This document shows positions 55,874-64,000 of a stretch of DNA of 64,000 nucleotides, piece by piece (position 1 is the stretch's first letter; each line of letters begins with the position of its first letter). Made by a program: the position numbers and the translations under genes. The notes beneath the pieces are model-generated. The model ran no database searches. It had not been told where the DNA came from and saw only the letters and a program-made list of their open reading frames with translations. Source of the stretch: Dermabacter vaginalis (lineage in GTDB: Bacteria > Actinomycetota > Actinomycetes > Actinomycetales > Dermabacteraceae); the NCBI RefSeq assembly GCF_001678905.1, contig NZ_CP012117.1, positions 620,001 through 684,000 on the forward strand. The letters run 5' to 3'.

Positions 55874-57652
55874 CTAGTTGGTGAAACGCCTGATCTTCTG
55901 GAACTCATCCGCGTAGTGAGCGTCGAGGTGCTTTACCGCGAACTTTTGGCCGAGGTACAGCGTGATGGCGCCGATGACGAGTGCAAGCACTGCCCCCGCG
56001 TATTCAAGGCCGTGAACGAGCTTGAGGCCCACGACCATGAGGATGATGCTCGGGGCAAGCGGAAGCCACGTGCCTACGAACGTCGAGAGGAACGTGATCC
56101 ACATGTTGCCGCTGCCACCACCGCTGTTCGAGTTTTTCATCGTTCCCGGTCGAGGCGCGGGAGAAGGAAAGAACGCCGTCGTGAGAAGGGAAACACCCCA
56201 CGAGCTCGCCACGAACCCGAGCGAGGCCGGAATCGTGAGCACGATGAACTGGGGCTGAGATTGGAGGAGCGGAGCCGCGATCGCGACGATCACCACGAGC
56301 GGAAGCATGAGAACACCGAGAGCGACATACCTGCCGAGCAGATTCGCGCGATTGTCCATACCCGCGACGATGTGGACCCACGAGGATGGGCCGTCGAAGC
56401 CGATCTCGTTGCTGATCGTGATGCCGGCAAGCCACGCCACGAGTGCCACGGCGAAGTACGCCATAAAAGCGTTGCCGTCGACGACGACGCTCATCGCGAG
56501 CATGAAAATCGCGAGGATCGGCGCGATGATGAGCGCCGTCGAATAACGAGTATCGCGGCGCCAATACTTGAGCGAGCGCCCCGCCGAAGCTCCGAGCGGG
56601 CCCGGCTTGAGGAACCGCGGTACGAGAGGTTTGATCTTGGCATCTTGCTCCTGGCTCGCGCCCTTCAGCGCCTGGAGCTGGCCTTCGGCAAAGCTCAGGC
56701 CCCACCACTGCCACAACAGCCAAATGGTGGCGATTGTGAGAACAAAACGGATGAGCGCGGCGAGCCACAGTCCTTCGGCGAGGTCCATGGGCACAGCAAA
56801 CGGGGCACCGAAAGGCGTCCATAGGAGGATTTCGTACACGGGCCCCGCGAGGCGGGCAATGCCATCCATGATCCCCCCGCCCGAGTTGAGAAGGAGGTTT
56901 GCGCCGTAGGCGATGACGAGGACGGCGATGAGCAGGAATGCCTGCAGTCGTTCCTTCTTTCGCTTCGCGATGCGGATCGTCGAGGTCCACGCGAAAATCG
57001 CGCGTGGAATGAGCACGCAAAGGAGAAGCCCGAGCACGGTCATGGGGACGAGAGAGATGAGGGCAATGATGGCACCCGGCGTCGAGATTGCGGCGCCGTT
57101 GTTCGAGACCAGTGCACCAATGAGCCAAATCGCCTCGAGCACAACAGCCACGAGCGCCGCAAGCGCTGTGAAGAGAAAACCGACCGAGATAAATGAGGCC
57201 ACGAGGATCGGCTTCAAAAGCTCCTTGGGGCCTCGACCGAACTGCGCGAAGCGAGCGGGGGAGAGCGTGTCATCCACGCCGAACAGGAAGAGTGACTGGA
57301 CGGTCCACACAACCACGGCGCCGAGGCCCACCGCGCGAATCACGAGGGTAAAAAGCCCCGAGTCGGCGGGAGCAAACAAGAAGCCCGACATGGCGATCGT
57401 AAAGAACACGAGTGCGCCGACGCCGTACAGAAGCGCGAATCCGAGCCCGATGATCTTAGGCCAATTCTTGTGGAAACTGCGCTTGAGCAGTGTCCATTGA
57501 AGCCGTGGGAGCAATCGCATGAGGCTCGGGGTCTTCTGAGGCGCTGCCTTCGATCCATCGTCGGCGGTCGTCGAGCTTTCTCGGTCGAGGTTGTCGAAAA
57601 ACTCTTTGGTTCCGACGCTTGCCGGGGCCTGATCGTTTACTGGTTCAGCCAC
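55874..57652 (-). CDS. ABC-2 type exporter permease
   Basis: A 592-aa integral membrane protein with about a dozen hydrophobic segments (for example FALLYGVGALVFFTIAMSGF and LALVIGAITLYLG). The N-terminal 40 residues are polar and cytoplasmic. It overlaps the ATPase gene by 16 bases, so it is the membrane half of that ABC transporter. Substrate unknown. Confidence 0.8.
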   Translation of the reverse strand: MAEPVNDQAPASVGTKEFFDNLDRESSTTADDGSKAAPQKTPSLMRLLPRLQWTLLKRSFHKNWPKIIGLGFALLYGVGALVFFTIAMSGFLFAPADSGLFTLVIRAVGLGAVVVWTVQSLFLFGVDDTLSPARFAQFGRGPKELLKPILVASFISVGFLFTALAALVAVVLEAIWLIGALVSNNGAAISTPGAIIALISLVPMTVLGLLLCVLIPRAIFAWTSTIRIAKRKKERLQAFLLIAVLVIAYGANLLLNSGGGIMDGIARLAGPVYEILLWTPFGAPFAVPMDLAEGLWLAALIRFVLTIATIWLLWQWWGLSFAEGQLQALKGASQEQDAKIKPLVPRFLKPGPLGASAGRSLKYWRRDTRYSTALIIAPILAIFMLAMSVVVDGNAFMAYFAVALVAWLAGITISNEIGFDGPSSWVHIVAGMDNRANLLGRYVALGVLMLPLVVIVAIAAPLLQSQPQFIVLTIPASLGFVASSWGVSLLTTAFFPSPAPRPGTMKNSNSGGGSGNMWITFLSTFVGTWLPLAPSIILMVVGLKLVHGLEYAGAVLALVIGAITLYLGQKFAVKHLDAHYADEFQKIRRFTN

Positions 57653-58425
57653 GAAAGATCCCCCTGTGCTTCGTCGACACCGGCGATTTCAATGAAGCGA
57701 TCCGTGAGGCTGCCGCCACGTCGAACCTCGTCGATCGTGCCCTCGGCGCGCACTTCGCCATCGGCGATGATGGCAACGTGCGTGCACAGGCCCTCGACGA
57801 GTTCCATGACGTGGCTCGAGATGACGACGGTGCCTCCACCTTCGACGTACGAGGTGAGGAAGGTGCGGATGCCGTGGGCTGAGACCGGGTCGACGGCTTC
57901 GAGTGGCTCGTCGAGCACGAGCAGGCGCGGCGCATGGATGAGGGCGCACGCGAGCAGGATCTTCTTCGTCATGCCCGCGGAGTAGTCGGTGACGAGTTTG
58001 CCTTCGCTATCGGCGAGACCGAGCGCCTCGAGGAGTGACTGCGCGCGAGTGTTCACCGTGTCGATGTCCATGCCGCGGATGAGACCCACGTATGTGAGGA
58101 GTTCGCGGCCCGTGAGCCGGTCAAACGTCGGAAGCCCATCCGCGAGAACGCCCATCTGCGCCTTGGCGTCGTTCGGGTGCGACCAGACGTCGGTCCCGAG
58201 TACCTCGGCGCTGCCGTCGTCGGGGCGGAGCAAGCCTGTCGCGATCGACAGGGCCGTTGTTTTGCCAGCGCCGTTGGGGCCGACGATCGCGTAGAACGAT
58301 CCGCGCGGAACTTCGAGTGAGACACCGTGGAGAACCTCGGTGCCGTCGAAGGATTTGCGCAGGCCACGCATGGACAGTGCTGGTGTTACGGCCGAGTTAT
58401 CGACCGATGTGTCAATGGTAGTCAT
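57637..58425 (-). CDS. ABC transporter ATP-binding protein
   Basis: A 262-aa ATPase with Walker A VGPNGAGKTTAL, Walker B LLVLDEPLEAVD and switch His in VVISSHVM. The signature is YSAGMTKK, a variant seen in ABC-2 exporters. It probably powers export through the permease that follows. The ATG has no obvious ribosome-binding site and a TACGTT-like box lies near; start moderately sure. Confidence 0.9.
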   Translation of the reverse strand: MTTIDTSVDNSAVTPALSMRGLRKSFDGTEVLHGVSLEVPRGSFYAIVGPNGAGKTTALSIATGLLRPDDGSAEVLGTDVWSHPNDAKAQMGVLADGLPTFDRLTGRELLTYVGLIRGMDIDTVNTRAQSLLEALGLADSEGKLVTDYSAGMTKKILLACALIHAPRLLVLDEPLEAVDPVSAHGIRTFLTSYVEGGGTVVISSHVMELVEGLCTHVAIIADGEVRAEGTIDEVRRGGSLTDRFIEIAGVDEAQGDLSWLNQ

Positions 58426-58458
58426 GCCATAAACGTAGCAGGGGGGGATGTGGAGAAT

Positions 58459-60276
58459 TCAGGTTCGCCGGGAGCGCCTGGATTCCGCACCGATATTGCC
58501 GCGCACCCGCACAAGTGTGAGGGCGAAAGCCCCGAGGAGTACGAGCACCGTGACGATGCCCGCGAGGTACGGGTTTGAAAACACCGACAGCACACCGATG
58601 AACGCGATGAGGAGCACGAGGATAAGCTCGCGAAGCTCGTCGGCGAGGGCCGATTTTCGGCTCGCCCGCAAGCGCACAACTCCGAGTTGCGAGGAATCGA
58701 GGTTGAGCCTGTTGCGCAGGCTTTTCTCAAGCAGAATCGGTGCGAGATCAGAGGTCGCACCGAGGTGGGAAGTCGGGTTCGCGTAGAGGCCCGTTTTCGA
58801 CTTTGTGAGAGCGCCGTGGCGGCGTTGCACCTCTTCGCTCATCGCTACCGCGCGCACGCGCACCTCAGGACTATGGCCATCCGGGTGAGGGCACCCTTCG
58901 ATCACGAGTCGACCGCCATCCTTCATACCGAGGAGTCGAAGCGTGAGGGCATCGACGAGCGCAATCTCCGTTTCCATGTTCGAATGATCCGCGGTGTAGA
59001 CCCGTGCCGTGACATAGCGTGTGGGGCACACCGCGTCCGCAACGGGATTTGAGGCAACGCGTGCCGGGGCAAGCTGCACGTATTCACCGAGACCCATGCC
59101 GAGCGATTCACGTATGGTCTGGTCAGCCTCGAGCGTGCCCTCGGGAACGTCGTCCCTATAGTCAACGGACGCGATGACGCCGGGCCGGGTCTCTAGTTCA
59201 CCGTTGTTGCGGAAGCTTCGGTAGGTAGTTGTGACCGAGGCGTGGGTGCCGATGTCTTGGCGAAGCGACGGGTGGGCCACGACCTTCGTTTCGCGCGAGC
59301 GATTGAGGTCATCGCGCGTCGAGGTGACGCGAAGCCAGGGAGTGCGGCCGCTTCCCTCCCACGCGGGAGGCTCGAGCGAGGGGATTGTTGCGTACGCGGT
59401 GTACCCGTCACGTGCATGCGCAATAGCGCCATCGGGTGCGAGGTTCGGGAGGGCGCGCAGCTCGTGTTCGACGAGGAGCTTCTCGAAGCGAGCGATAGCT
59501 TCGGGGGAGGTGAAGCCCTCTTGGATCTCACGATCGTCTTTGGCGAAGAACTCGGCGAAGCTCGCGTACTCACTCCGCTTCGAGAGCTCACGGAAGTAAG
59601 CGAAAATTTCCGATTGCGTCGTGAGGATTTTCGCCTCGCGCGTATCGGCGTCAAGAATGTACCCCTGATCCGCGTCATACACGTAGAACGATTCGGGGCG
59701 CTCGGCAACGACCTCGCTACCGTCTTCGGCGATGGAGAGGATCTCGAGTGGAAAGTCCTCGGCACTGACCTCGCGACACGAATAGCCAGGTTCGGTTGAG
59801 TTGAGTGCAAGGAGCTGGTCGGTCGTGAGCCACGATGCCCACACGATCGTCTCCGCACCCCTTTTTTGAAGCGGGGTCGCGGCGATATACCCCCGCGGCG
59901 CGACGGAAGCGAAATAGCCAATCGCCATGTTCGTGACACGGGCCTTCACGATCGGGAAGAAATCCGAACCGTTCCAGTTGCGCTGGTAGAACTTATTGCA
60001 CATGACTGACGGCGCCGCGTTTGAGCCAACCGCGATAACGAGGTGGCGAAACTCCGCCCACGGCTGGTGCTTGAGCTTTGCGAGCGAGTCGAAAGACCAC
60101 ACGTCGTCGTTGTAGCGCACGTTTGCAAAGCCGAACCGGCGCTCCTTGACGGGGTTGAGAGGGCTGGTCTTGAACGACGTGGAGCTTTCGATCTTGTGCA
60201 CAAGGAGGCTGCCGCTTGGTGGCTCCCAAGGATAGAGGAGGGGGTCGTTTGTCGCGGAGATCGATTCCTGGCGCAT
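58459..60276 (-). CDS. Unrecognised multidomain membrane protein (cyclotransferase-like, beta-barrel-like, two TM helices)
   Basis: A 605-aa protein that I do not recognise as a whole. Around residues 70-190 HLVIAVGSNAAPSVMCNKF and WLTTDQLLALNSTEPGY resemble the GSN loop and the later part of gamma-glutamylcyclotransferase-like proteins. Around residues 370-475 GLGEYVQLAP ... VDALTLRLLGMKDGGRLVIEG resembles double-psi beta barrels of the CDC48 N-domain type. Residues about 550-590 form two membrane helices with a short loop (LVLLIAFIGVLSVF, IVTVLVLLGAFALTLV). Both similarities are weak visual ones. It precedes the ABC transporter genes on the same strand with a 33-base gap to the ATPase. Confidence 0.6.
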   Translation of the reverse strand: MRQESISATNDPLLYPWEPPSGSLLVHKIESSTSFKTSPLNPVKERRFGFANVRYNDDVWSFDSLAKLKHQPWAEFRHLVIAVGSNAAPSVMCNKFYQRNWNGSDFFPIVKARVTNMAIGYFASVAPRGYIAATPLQKRGAETIVWASWLTTDQLLALNSTEPGYSCREVSAEDFPLEILSIAEDGSEVVAERPESFYVYDADQGYILDADTREAKILTTQSEIFAYFRELSKRSEYASFAEFFAKDDREIQEGFTSPEAIARFEKLLVEHELRALPNLAPDGAIAHARDGYTAYATIPSLEPPAWEGSGRTPWLRVTSTRDDLNRSRETKVVAHPSLRQDIGTHASVTTTYRSFRNNGELETRPGVIASVDYRDDVPEGTLEADQTIRESLGMGLGEYVQLAPARVASNPVADAVCPTRYVTARVYTADHSNMETEIALVDALTLRLLGMKDGGRLVIEGCPHPDGHSPEVRVRAVAMSEEVQRRHGALTKSKTGLYANPTSHLGATSDLAPILLEKSLRNRLNLDSSQLGVVRLRASRKSALADELRELILVLLIAFIGVLSVFSNPYLAGIVTVLVLLGAFALTLVRVRGNIGAESRRSRRT

Positions 60277-60311
60277 GCCACCAGTGTGGCATAAGAGGGG
60301 TGCCTCACGGA

Positions 60312-60340
60312 TTGAGGGGCTGAAGGCCGTTCGGTAGGAT
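60312..60340 (+). promoter_or_regulatory. Promoter of the AI-2E family gene
   Basis: TTGAGG and TAGGAT with exactly 17 bases between, about 60 bases before the ATG at 60402. Confidence 0.6.
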
Positions 60341-60401
60341 ACGCTGTGGTTCTTCCGTCTCGGCTGCCGTGGGCGCCGGGCCCCACCTGTTTGGAGTGCA
60401 T

Positions 60402-61676
60402 ATGCAACCGCCTAGGCGCGTTAATCTTCCCACCGAAAAACCCACAGGCCGCAAGGGGCAGAATCTCGCCCTTCCCCTCGAAGTGGAGGAGCTGCCCATG
60501 GGGCTGCGCCGCGCGGCCGCGTGGAGCTGGCGCTTCATTGTCGTCATTGGCGCTTTGTGGCTCATCTTTAATGGCTTCGGTATGGTCTCGACCCTTTTCA
60601 TCAGTGTGCTCGTGGCGATCCTGCTCGCCTCGATGCTCCAGCCATTCGTCAAGCTTCTCACGACCCACACTTTCCTTCCGCGCATGGCGTCGGCCGCGAT
60701 CGCTCTCGTGGGCCTCATCGTGGTGGTCGTGGGAATGTTCGTGCTCGCCGGCCGCCAGCTCGTAGATTCGTGGGACGGAATTGCCACGGCAGCAGTATCG
60801 GGTTTCACGCAGCTGTGGAATGACATTACGGGGTACTTCAAGATCGACCTTGATTCACTTGGGAACCTCGGTCAGCTCCAAAAGGAGGCTCTCGATCAGC
60901 TCCAGAAGAACTCCTCGAGCATCATCTCCGGTGCCTCGAGCGCCGTAAGTACGGTGGGCAATCTTGGCACGGGCGTGCTCGTGTGCCTTTTCGCGTTGTT
61001 CTTCTTCCTCGCCGACGGTGGAAATATCTGGCGCTGGTTCCTGGGCTTTGTGCCCTCTCACTCACGCCACGTGACGCACGAGGCTTTTCGCCGTGGATGG
61101 AAGGCTCTTTCCTCATACTGCCGCACGCAAATTCTCGTTGCGGCAGTCGACGCGACGGGTATTGCCCTCGGTATGGTCGGCATCGATATCGTGAGCGGCA
61201 TCATGGGGCGCTCAGCGGTCGCGCTTTCTCCCTACGCCGTTCCGATCTGGCTCATCGTGTTCCTCTTTAGCTTTATTCCGCTCGTTGGCGCGATCGTGTC
61301 GGGTGCAATCGCCATGCTCCTCGTGTTCGTGCTCCAGGGGTGGATCCCCGCGCTCATCATGCTTGGCATCGTGATTCTCGTGCAGCAGCTTGAATCGAAC
61401 ATTCTGCAGCCGATCCTCATGGGGAAGGCCGTGGAGCTCCACCCGCTCGCGATCTTCCTCGGTGTTTCTGCAGGCGCCGTTGTTGCGGGAATCCCGGGCG
61501 CGCTTTTCTCGATTCCGCTTCTCGCGTTCCTCAATGCTCTGTATTGCTACCTTGACGGCCGCGACCCCGATCCCTCGCTCGGTATCGATGAGAAAAACAT
61601 CGCCTACTTCGAGACCCGTGAACGGGAGCAAAAGAAGACTCTCGCGGAACGCGCGCGACTCATCCCTCAGAAGTAA
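60402..61676 (+). CDS. AI-2E family transporter
   Basis: A 424-aa membrane protein of the AI-2E (PerM/TqsA) family, with the family layout: N-terminal membrane segments (about 40-115), a central soluble helical part (about 120-200) and C-terminal segments with ESNILQPILMGKAVELHPLA, the family signature, and GIPGALFSIPLLAFLNALY. TqsA exports autoinducer-2 in E. coli; other members export different compounds or act as Na/H antiporters, so the substrate is not known. The ATG at 60402 has TTGGAG upstream. Confidence 0.88.
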   Translation: MQPPRRVNLPTEKPTGRKGQNLALPLEVEELPMGLRRAAAWSWRFIVVIGALWLIFNGFGMVSTLFISVLVAILLASMLQPFVKLLTTHTFLPRMASAAIALVGLIVVVVGMFVLAGRQLVDSWDGIATAAVSGFTQLWNDITGYFKIDLDSLGNLGQLQKEALDQLQKNSSSIISGASSAVSTVGNLGTGVLVCLFALFFFLADGGNIWRWFLGFVPSHSRHVTHEAFRRGWKALSSYCRTQILVAAVDATGIALGMVGIDIVSGIMGRSAVALSPYAVPIWLIVFLFSFIPLVGAIVSGAIAMLLVFVLQGWIPALIMLGIVILVQQLESNILQPILMGKAVELHPLAIFLGVSAGAVVAGIPGALFSIPLLAFLNALYCYLDGRDPDPSLGIDEKNIAYFETREREQKKTLAERARLIPQK

Positions 61677-61751
61677 AACGCAGGCCGCAATAGTCACGAG
61701 AGCTTATCGCGGTCTGGCGCGCGGTCGCTCTCGTGAGTGAGCGCAAAGCGA

Positions 61752-61794
61752 AAGGGCGTGGAGTTCGCTCCCAAGGGGGAGGCTCCACGCCCTT
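61752..61794. terminator. Bidirectional terminator between the AI-2E gene and greA
   Basis: AAGGGCGTGGAG and CTCCACGCCCTT form a perfect 12-bp stem with a 19-base loop. TTTCGCTTT follows on the minus strand; on the plus strand the tail is CGTTCG. Confidence 0.7.
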
Positions 61795-61817
61795 CGTTCG
61801 TGTGGCGACTTCGCCGC

Positions 61818-62306
61818 TCACACCGTGTACGGCTTTGCGGCCTTAATTTCAATCGGAATCGACTTGCCGTTGGGGGCCGTGTAGTCAACCGTGTCCCCGG
61901 CCTTAGCACCAACGATGGCAGCGCCGAGCGGAGACTCGGGCGAGTACACCTCGACGTCTTTGCCTTCGGCAATTTCGCGGTTGCCAAGCACGAATGTGCG
62001 CTCCTTGCCGGCCATCGTAATGGTGACCAGCATGCCGGGCTCGACAATCCCGTCGTCCGCGGGGGTCTCGCCAACAATAGCGGTCTTGAGGAGGGCCTTG
62101 AGCTCGGCGATGCGAGCTTCGAGTTTGCCCTGTTCTTCGCGTGCGGCGTGGTAGCCGCCGTTTTCTTTGAGGTCGCCCTCGTCGCGGGCGGCCGCGATGC
62201 GCTCTACAACCTCGGTGCGTCCGGGACCCTCGAGATGCTCGAGTTCCTTGACGAGGCGGTCGTAGGCGTCCTGAGTGAGCCAGGTGCCCTGGTTGGGTTC
62301 GCTCAT
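61818..62306 (-). CDS. greA: Transcription elongation factor GreA
   Basis: GreA (162 aa) rescues backtracked RNA polymerase by stimulating transcript cleavage. The N-terminal coiled coil has the acidic tip DEGDLKENGGYHAAREEQ and the C-terminal FKBP-like domain has VLGNREIAEG and SPLGAAIVGAKAGD. Start at 62306 has AAGGAGAA upstream. A terminator-like hairpin lies directly before the ribosome-binding site (62323-62358). Confidence 0.96.
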   Translation of the reverse strand: MSEPNQGTWLTQDAYDRLVKELEHLEGPGRTEVVERIAAARDEGDLKENGGYHAAREEQGKLEARIAELKALLKTAIVGETPADDGIVEPGMLVTITMAGKERTFVLGNREIAEGKDVEVYSPESPLGAAIVGAKAGDTVDYTAPNGKSIPIEIKAAKPYTV

Positions 62307-62322
62307 GGTTCTCCTTGGGATC

Positions 62323-62358
62323 AAAAAAAATGCGGACCCCATGGTGGCCATGGGCTCC
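62323..62358 (-). terminator. Terminator-like hairpin in the greA leader (possible attenuator)
   Basis: GGAGCCCATGG and CCATGGGGTCC (one mismatch, 3-base loop) are followed on the minus strand by GCA and eight T. It ends about 8 bases before the greA ribosome-binding site and is downstream of the greA promoter candidate at 62384-62389, so it can stop greA transcription itself. Confidence 0.75.
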
Positions 62359-62383
62359 GAATCCACGTCTCAGTGGTCACACA

Positions 62384-62389
62384 AGTATA
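62384..62389 (-). promoter_or_regulatory. -10 box for greA
   Basis: TATACT on the minus strand, about 80 bases before greA and about 26 bases before the leader hairpin. The -35 element is not clear (CTCTTTTCA region). Confidence 0.5.
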
Positions 62390-62528
62390 CAGTGAACGAA
62401 CGTGAAAAGAGATGAGGCACTCGCCACAGCGTCACATTGAGGGGCAATCGTGCCGCGGCCGTTCCGCTTTGATGCGGCCATCAGCTCTCGGGACTTCTCC
62501 GATTGCTCGGGGATCATTGCTGAGACCG

Positions 62529-62936
62529 CTATTGCTGCGCTGCCTCACATTTCCTCACGACCCCGCTCACGGCGCTTCCCTGCGTCGTGATCTCGGCGGT
62601 GTGCGTTGACAGGCGGTTCGTTTGGGGTGGGATGTGCACGACCGTGTAGCCCACTTGCGCGCGTACAGAATTGAGGGCTTCGAGTGAGCAGTCGAGCGCC
62701 GTGCCGGGAGTGGCGTTAACGGAGAACGTCACCGAGACGCGAGAGTCGTTGATGTGGCGGTAGGAGAGCGTGTTCGTTTTGATCGCTTGCGAGGAAATGA
62801 AAGCGAAGGCTACCCAGATCACGGTTGCGACGAAGCCCACGGCGATGACCACGGTCCCCACGAGCGCCCAGCGGCGTTTTTCCGGGGAATTTCTCACGCC
62901 GTAGCGTTCTTGAAGTGTGCGCTCGCGGGAAGTCAT
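62529..62936 (-). CDS. DUF4307-family membrane protein
   Basis: A 135-aa single-pass membrane protein: a charged start (TSRERTLQERYGV), one membrane segment (ALVGTVVIAVGFVATVIWVA) and an outside domain (SVTFSVNATPGTALDCSLEA). The family is widespread in actinobacteria beside mca and greA, as here. Function is unknown. Divergent from mca. Confidence 0.85.
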   Translation of the reverse strand: MTSRERTLQERYGVRNSPEKRRWALVGTVVIAVGFVATVIWVAFAFISSQAIKTNTLSYRHINDSRVSVTFSVNATPGTALDCSLEALNSVRAQVGYTVVHIPPQTNRLSTHTAEITTQGSAVSGVVRKCEAAQQ

Positions 62937-62970
62937 GCCTACATTGTTTCACGTGTGTGAACTTTGTGTA

Positions 62971-63969
62971 ATGACGACGGGGCGCTACCGCGCAGGCGTG
63001 GCGCCAGAGGAGACGGGTGTGCCGAAAGCTGCCCTCGCACCGAGCGATGAGACCTTCAAGGCACTCTTGAAGCATGGCGGGCACCCCGAAGCCGAAGTCG
63101 AGAAAAACCCGTGTCGCTTGCGACTCATGGCCGTTCATGCGCACCCTGACGATGAGTCCTCTAAGGGCGCTGGAACCATGGCCCGCTATGTCGACGAGGG
63201 CGCCGAGGTCACCGTTGTGACGTGTACGGGCGGCGAGCGTGGTGACATTCTCAACCCGCGCCTCAAGGACGATCCTGAAGCCAATGCCGATTTGAGCGCC
63301 GTGCGCCACCGCGAAATGGACCGCGCGCGAGAAATCTTGGGAATTAACCAGGTGTGGCTCGGCTACATCGATTCGGGCCTCCCCGAAGGCGACCCGCTGC
63401 CCGCGCTTCCGCAGGGGTGCTTTGCTCTCATTGATCCCGAGGAGGCAGCGCGTCCTCTCGTGAAGCTCGTGCGGGAGCTGCGGCCTCACGTCATGCTGAC
63501 CTACGACGAAAACGGGGGCTACCCCCACCCCGACCACATCCACACGCACAAGATCAGCATGCTCGCCTACGAACTAGCGGCGGACCCGAACTACATGCCC
63601 GAGCTCGGCGAGCCGTGGGCCGTGGCGAAGATTTACTATCAGCTGCTGTTCCCGCCGGCCCAGATGATCGCGTACGCCAAATACATGCGCGAGCATGCTC
63701 TCGAGAACCCCTTTGAGGCGCAAATGGAGTACTTTGAAGGCCTCGATCAGCGCCCCATCACTACGCGGATCAACGTTTCGCGGTATCTTGAAGTTCGTGA
63801 TGCTGCGCTTCTCGCGCACGCGACGCAGGTCGATCCGGATGGGTTCTTCTTCGCCGTCTCGAATGAGATCAAACGCGAGGCGTGGCCCACCGAGGACTTC
63901 CAGCTGCGACACTCGCGCATCGGCGTGACGCTTCCGGAATCCGACCTCTTCGAAGGGATTCGCCAATGA
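62971..63969 (+). CDS. mca: Mycothiol S-conjugate amidase
   Basis: Mca cleaves mycothiol conjugates of toxins into a mercapturic acid, which is exported, and GlcN-Ins for reuse. It is related to MshB. The zinc motif is AVHAHPDDESSKG, and YDENGGYPHPDHIHTHKIS gives the second His region. The protein is 332 aa. Compared with typical Mca it has about 45 extra residues before RLRLMAVHAHPDDE; ATG 62971 is kept, but GTG 63019 is possible. Presence of mca indicates that the organism makes mycothiol. Confidence 0.94.
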   Translation: MTTGRYRAGVAPEETGVPKAALAPSDETFKALLKHGGHPEAEVEKNPCRLRLMAVHAHPDDESSKGAGTMARYVDEGAEVTVVTCTGGERGDILNPRLKDDPEANADLSAVRHREMDRAREILGINQVWLGYIDSGLPEGDPLPALPQGCFALIDPEEAARPLVKLVRELRPHVMLTYDENGGYPHPDHIHTHKISMLAYELAADPNYMPELGEPWAVAKIYYQLLFPPAQMIAYAKYMREHALENPFEAQMEYFEGLDQRPITTRINVSRYLEVRDAALLAHATQVDPDGFFFAVSNEIKREAWPTEDFQLRHSRIGVTLPESDLFEGIRQ

Positions 63970-64000
63970 TTCTCGCGCATTTCTCGCCCGTCATTCTCCT
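63966..64000 (+). CDS. First codons of the next gene (runs off right edge)
   Basis: An ATG overlaps the mca stop in ATGA and starts MILAHFSPVIL, continuing to the window edge. The overlap pattern is the common one here, and a hydrophobic beginning suits a membrane protein, but eleven residues are not enough to name it. Confidence 0.5.
   Translation, partial: MILAHFSPVIL

Noticed and set aside
1-64000. tRNA, rRNA, CRISPR array, prophage or transposase genes
   Set aside because: None was found on reading both strands; the only repeats are the 28-base elements and terminator stems.

Overview
The window is a chromosomal segment of a high-GC actinomycete. Supporting points are the mycothiol gene mca beside a DUF4307 gene and greA, the actinobacterial order of ribosomal and cell-wall genes, frequent GTG starts, many start codons placed 6-7 nt after a TANNNT box (leaderless style), and typical actinobacterial families (DUF6318 lipoprotein, LGFP-repeat amidase, MaoC-like dehydratase). 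A pyruvate formate-lyase system points to a facultative anaerobe. A Micrococcales relative near Dermabacteraceae would fit, but that is a guess from gene content and not a computed placement.

Layout. 1-2.4 kb: end of fusA, then tuf and a terminator. 2.4-3.1 kb: a stress-type membrane protein on the minus strand. 3.6-9.25 kb: complete S10 operon (rpsJ to rpsQ). 9.25-14.5 kb: an unusual block splitting S10 from spc; it holds two decayed genes and one intact gene for small secreted or membrane proteins, a chimeric rplE'-rpsQ' fragment, and a four-gene lipoprotein/OmpA/response-regulator/histidine-kinase operon. 14.5-25.1 kb: spc operon with a new promoter and attenuator-like leader, then secY-adk-map, infA-rpmJ-rpsM-rpsK-rpoA-rplQ. 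25.1-41.6 kb: N-acetylmuramoyl-L-alanine amidase, purine genes (purL, purQ, purS, purC, purD), a MaoC-like gene, fmdB-fmdA, an RsmC-like methyltransferase, a metallo-hydrolase and a pyruvate formate-lyase set (pflB, a separate small glycyl-radical protein, pflA). 41.6-53.6 kb: truA, rplM-rpsI, an antiporter-like protein, glmM, coaA, glmS, acpS, an alr-tsaE fusion, tsaB, rimI. 53.6-55.9 kb: a small island with a DUF6318 lipoprotein and a PKD-type secreted protein, bounded by copies of a short repeat. 55.9-64 kb: ABC-2 exporter, a novel-looking multidomain membrane protein, an AI-2E family protein, greA with a terminator-like hairpin in its leader, DUF4307, mca and the first codons of the next gene.

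How it works together. Most of the window is translation machinery, with protein export (secY), N-terminal processing (map), peptidoglycan precursor supply (glmS, glmM, alr, acpS and coaA for CoA/ACP), tRNA t6A synthesis (tsaE, tsaB), purine synthesis and anaerobic pyruvate metabolism. The most informative observations are: (1) the rplE'-rpsQ' chimera has exactly the order expected of the novel joint of a tandem duplication, which explains why S10 and spc are separated; (2) pyruvate formate-lyase is split, with the glycyl-radical domain on its own 83-residue protein; (3) ribosomal protein L4 carries an extra C-terminal domain; (4) greA and rplN have attenuator-like leaders. No tRNA, rRNA, CRISPR array or intact insertion sequence was seen.
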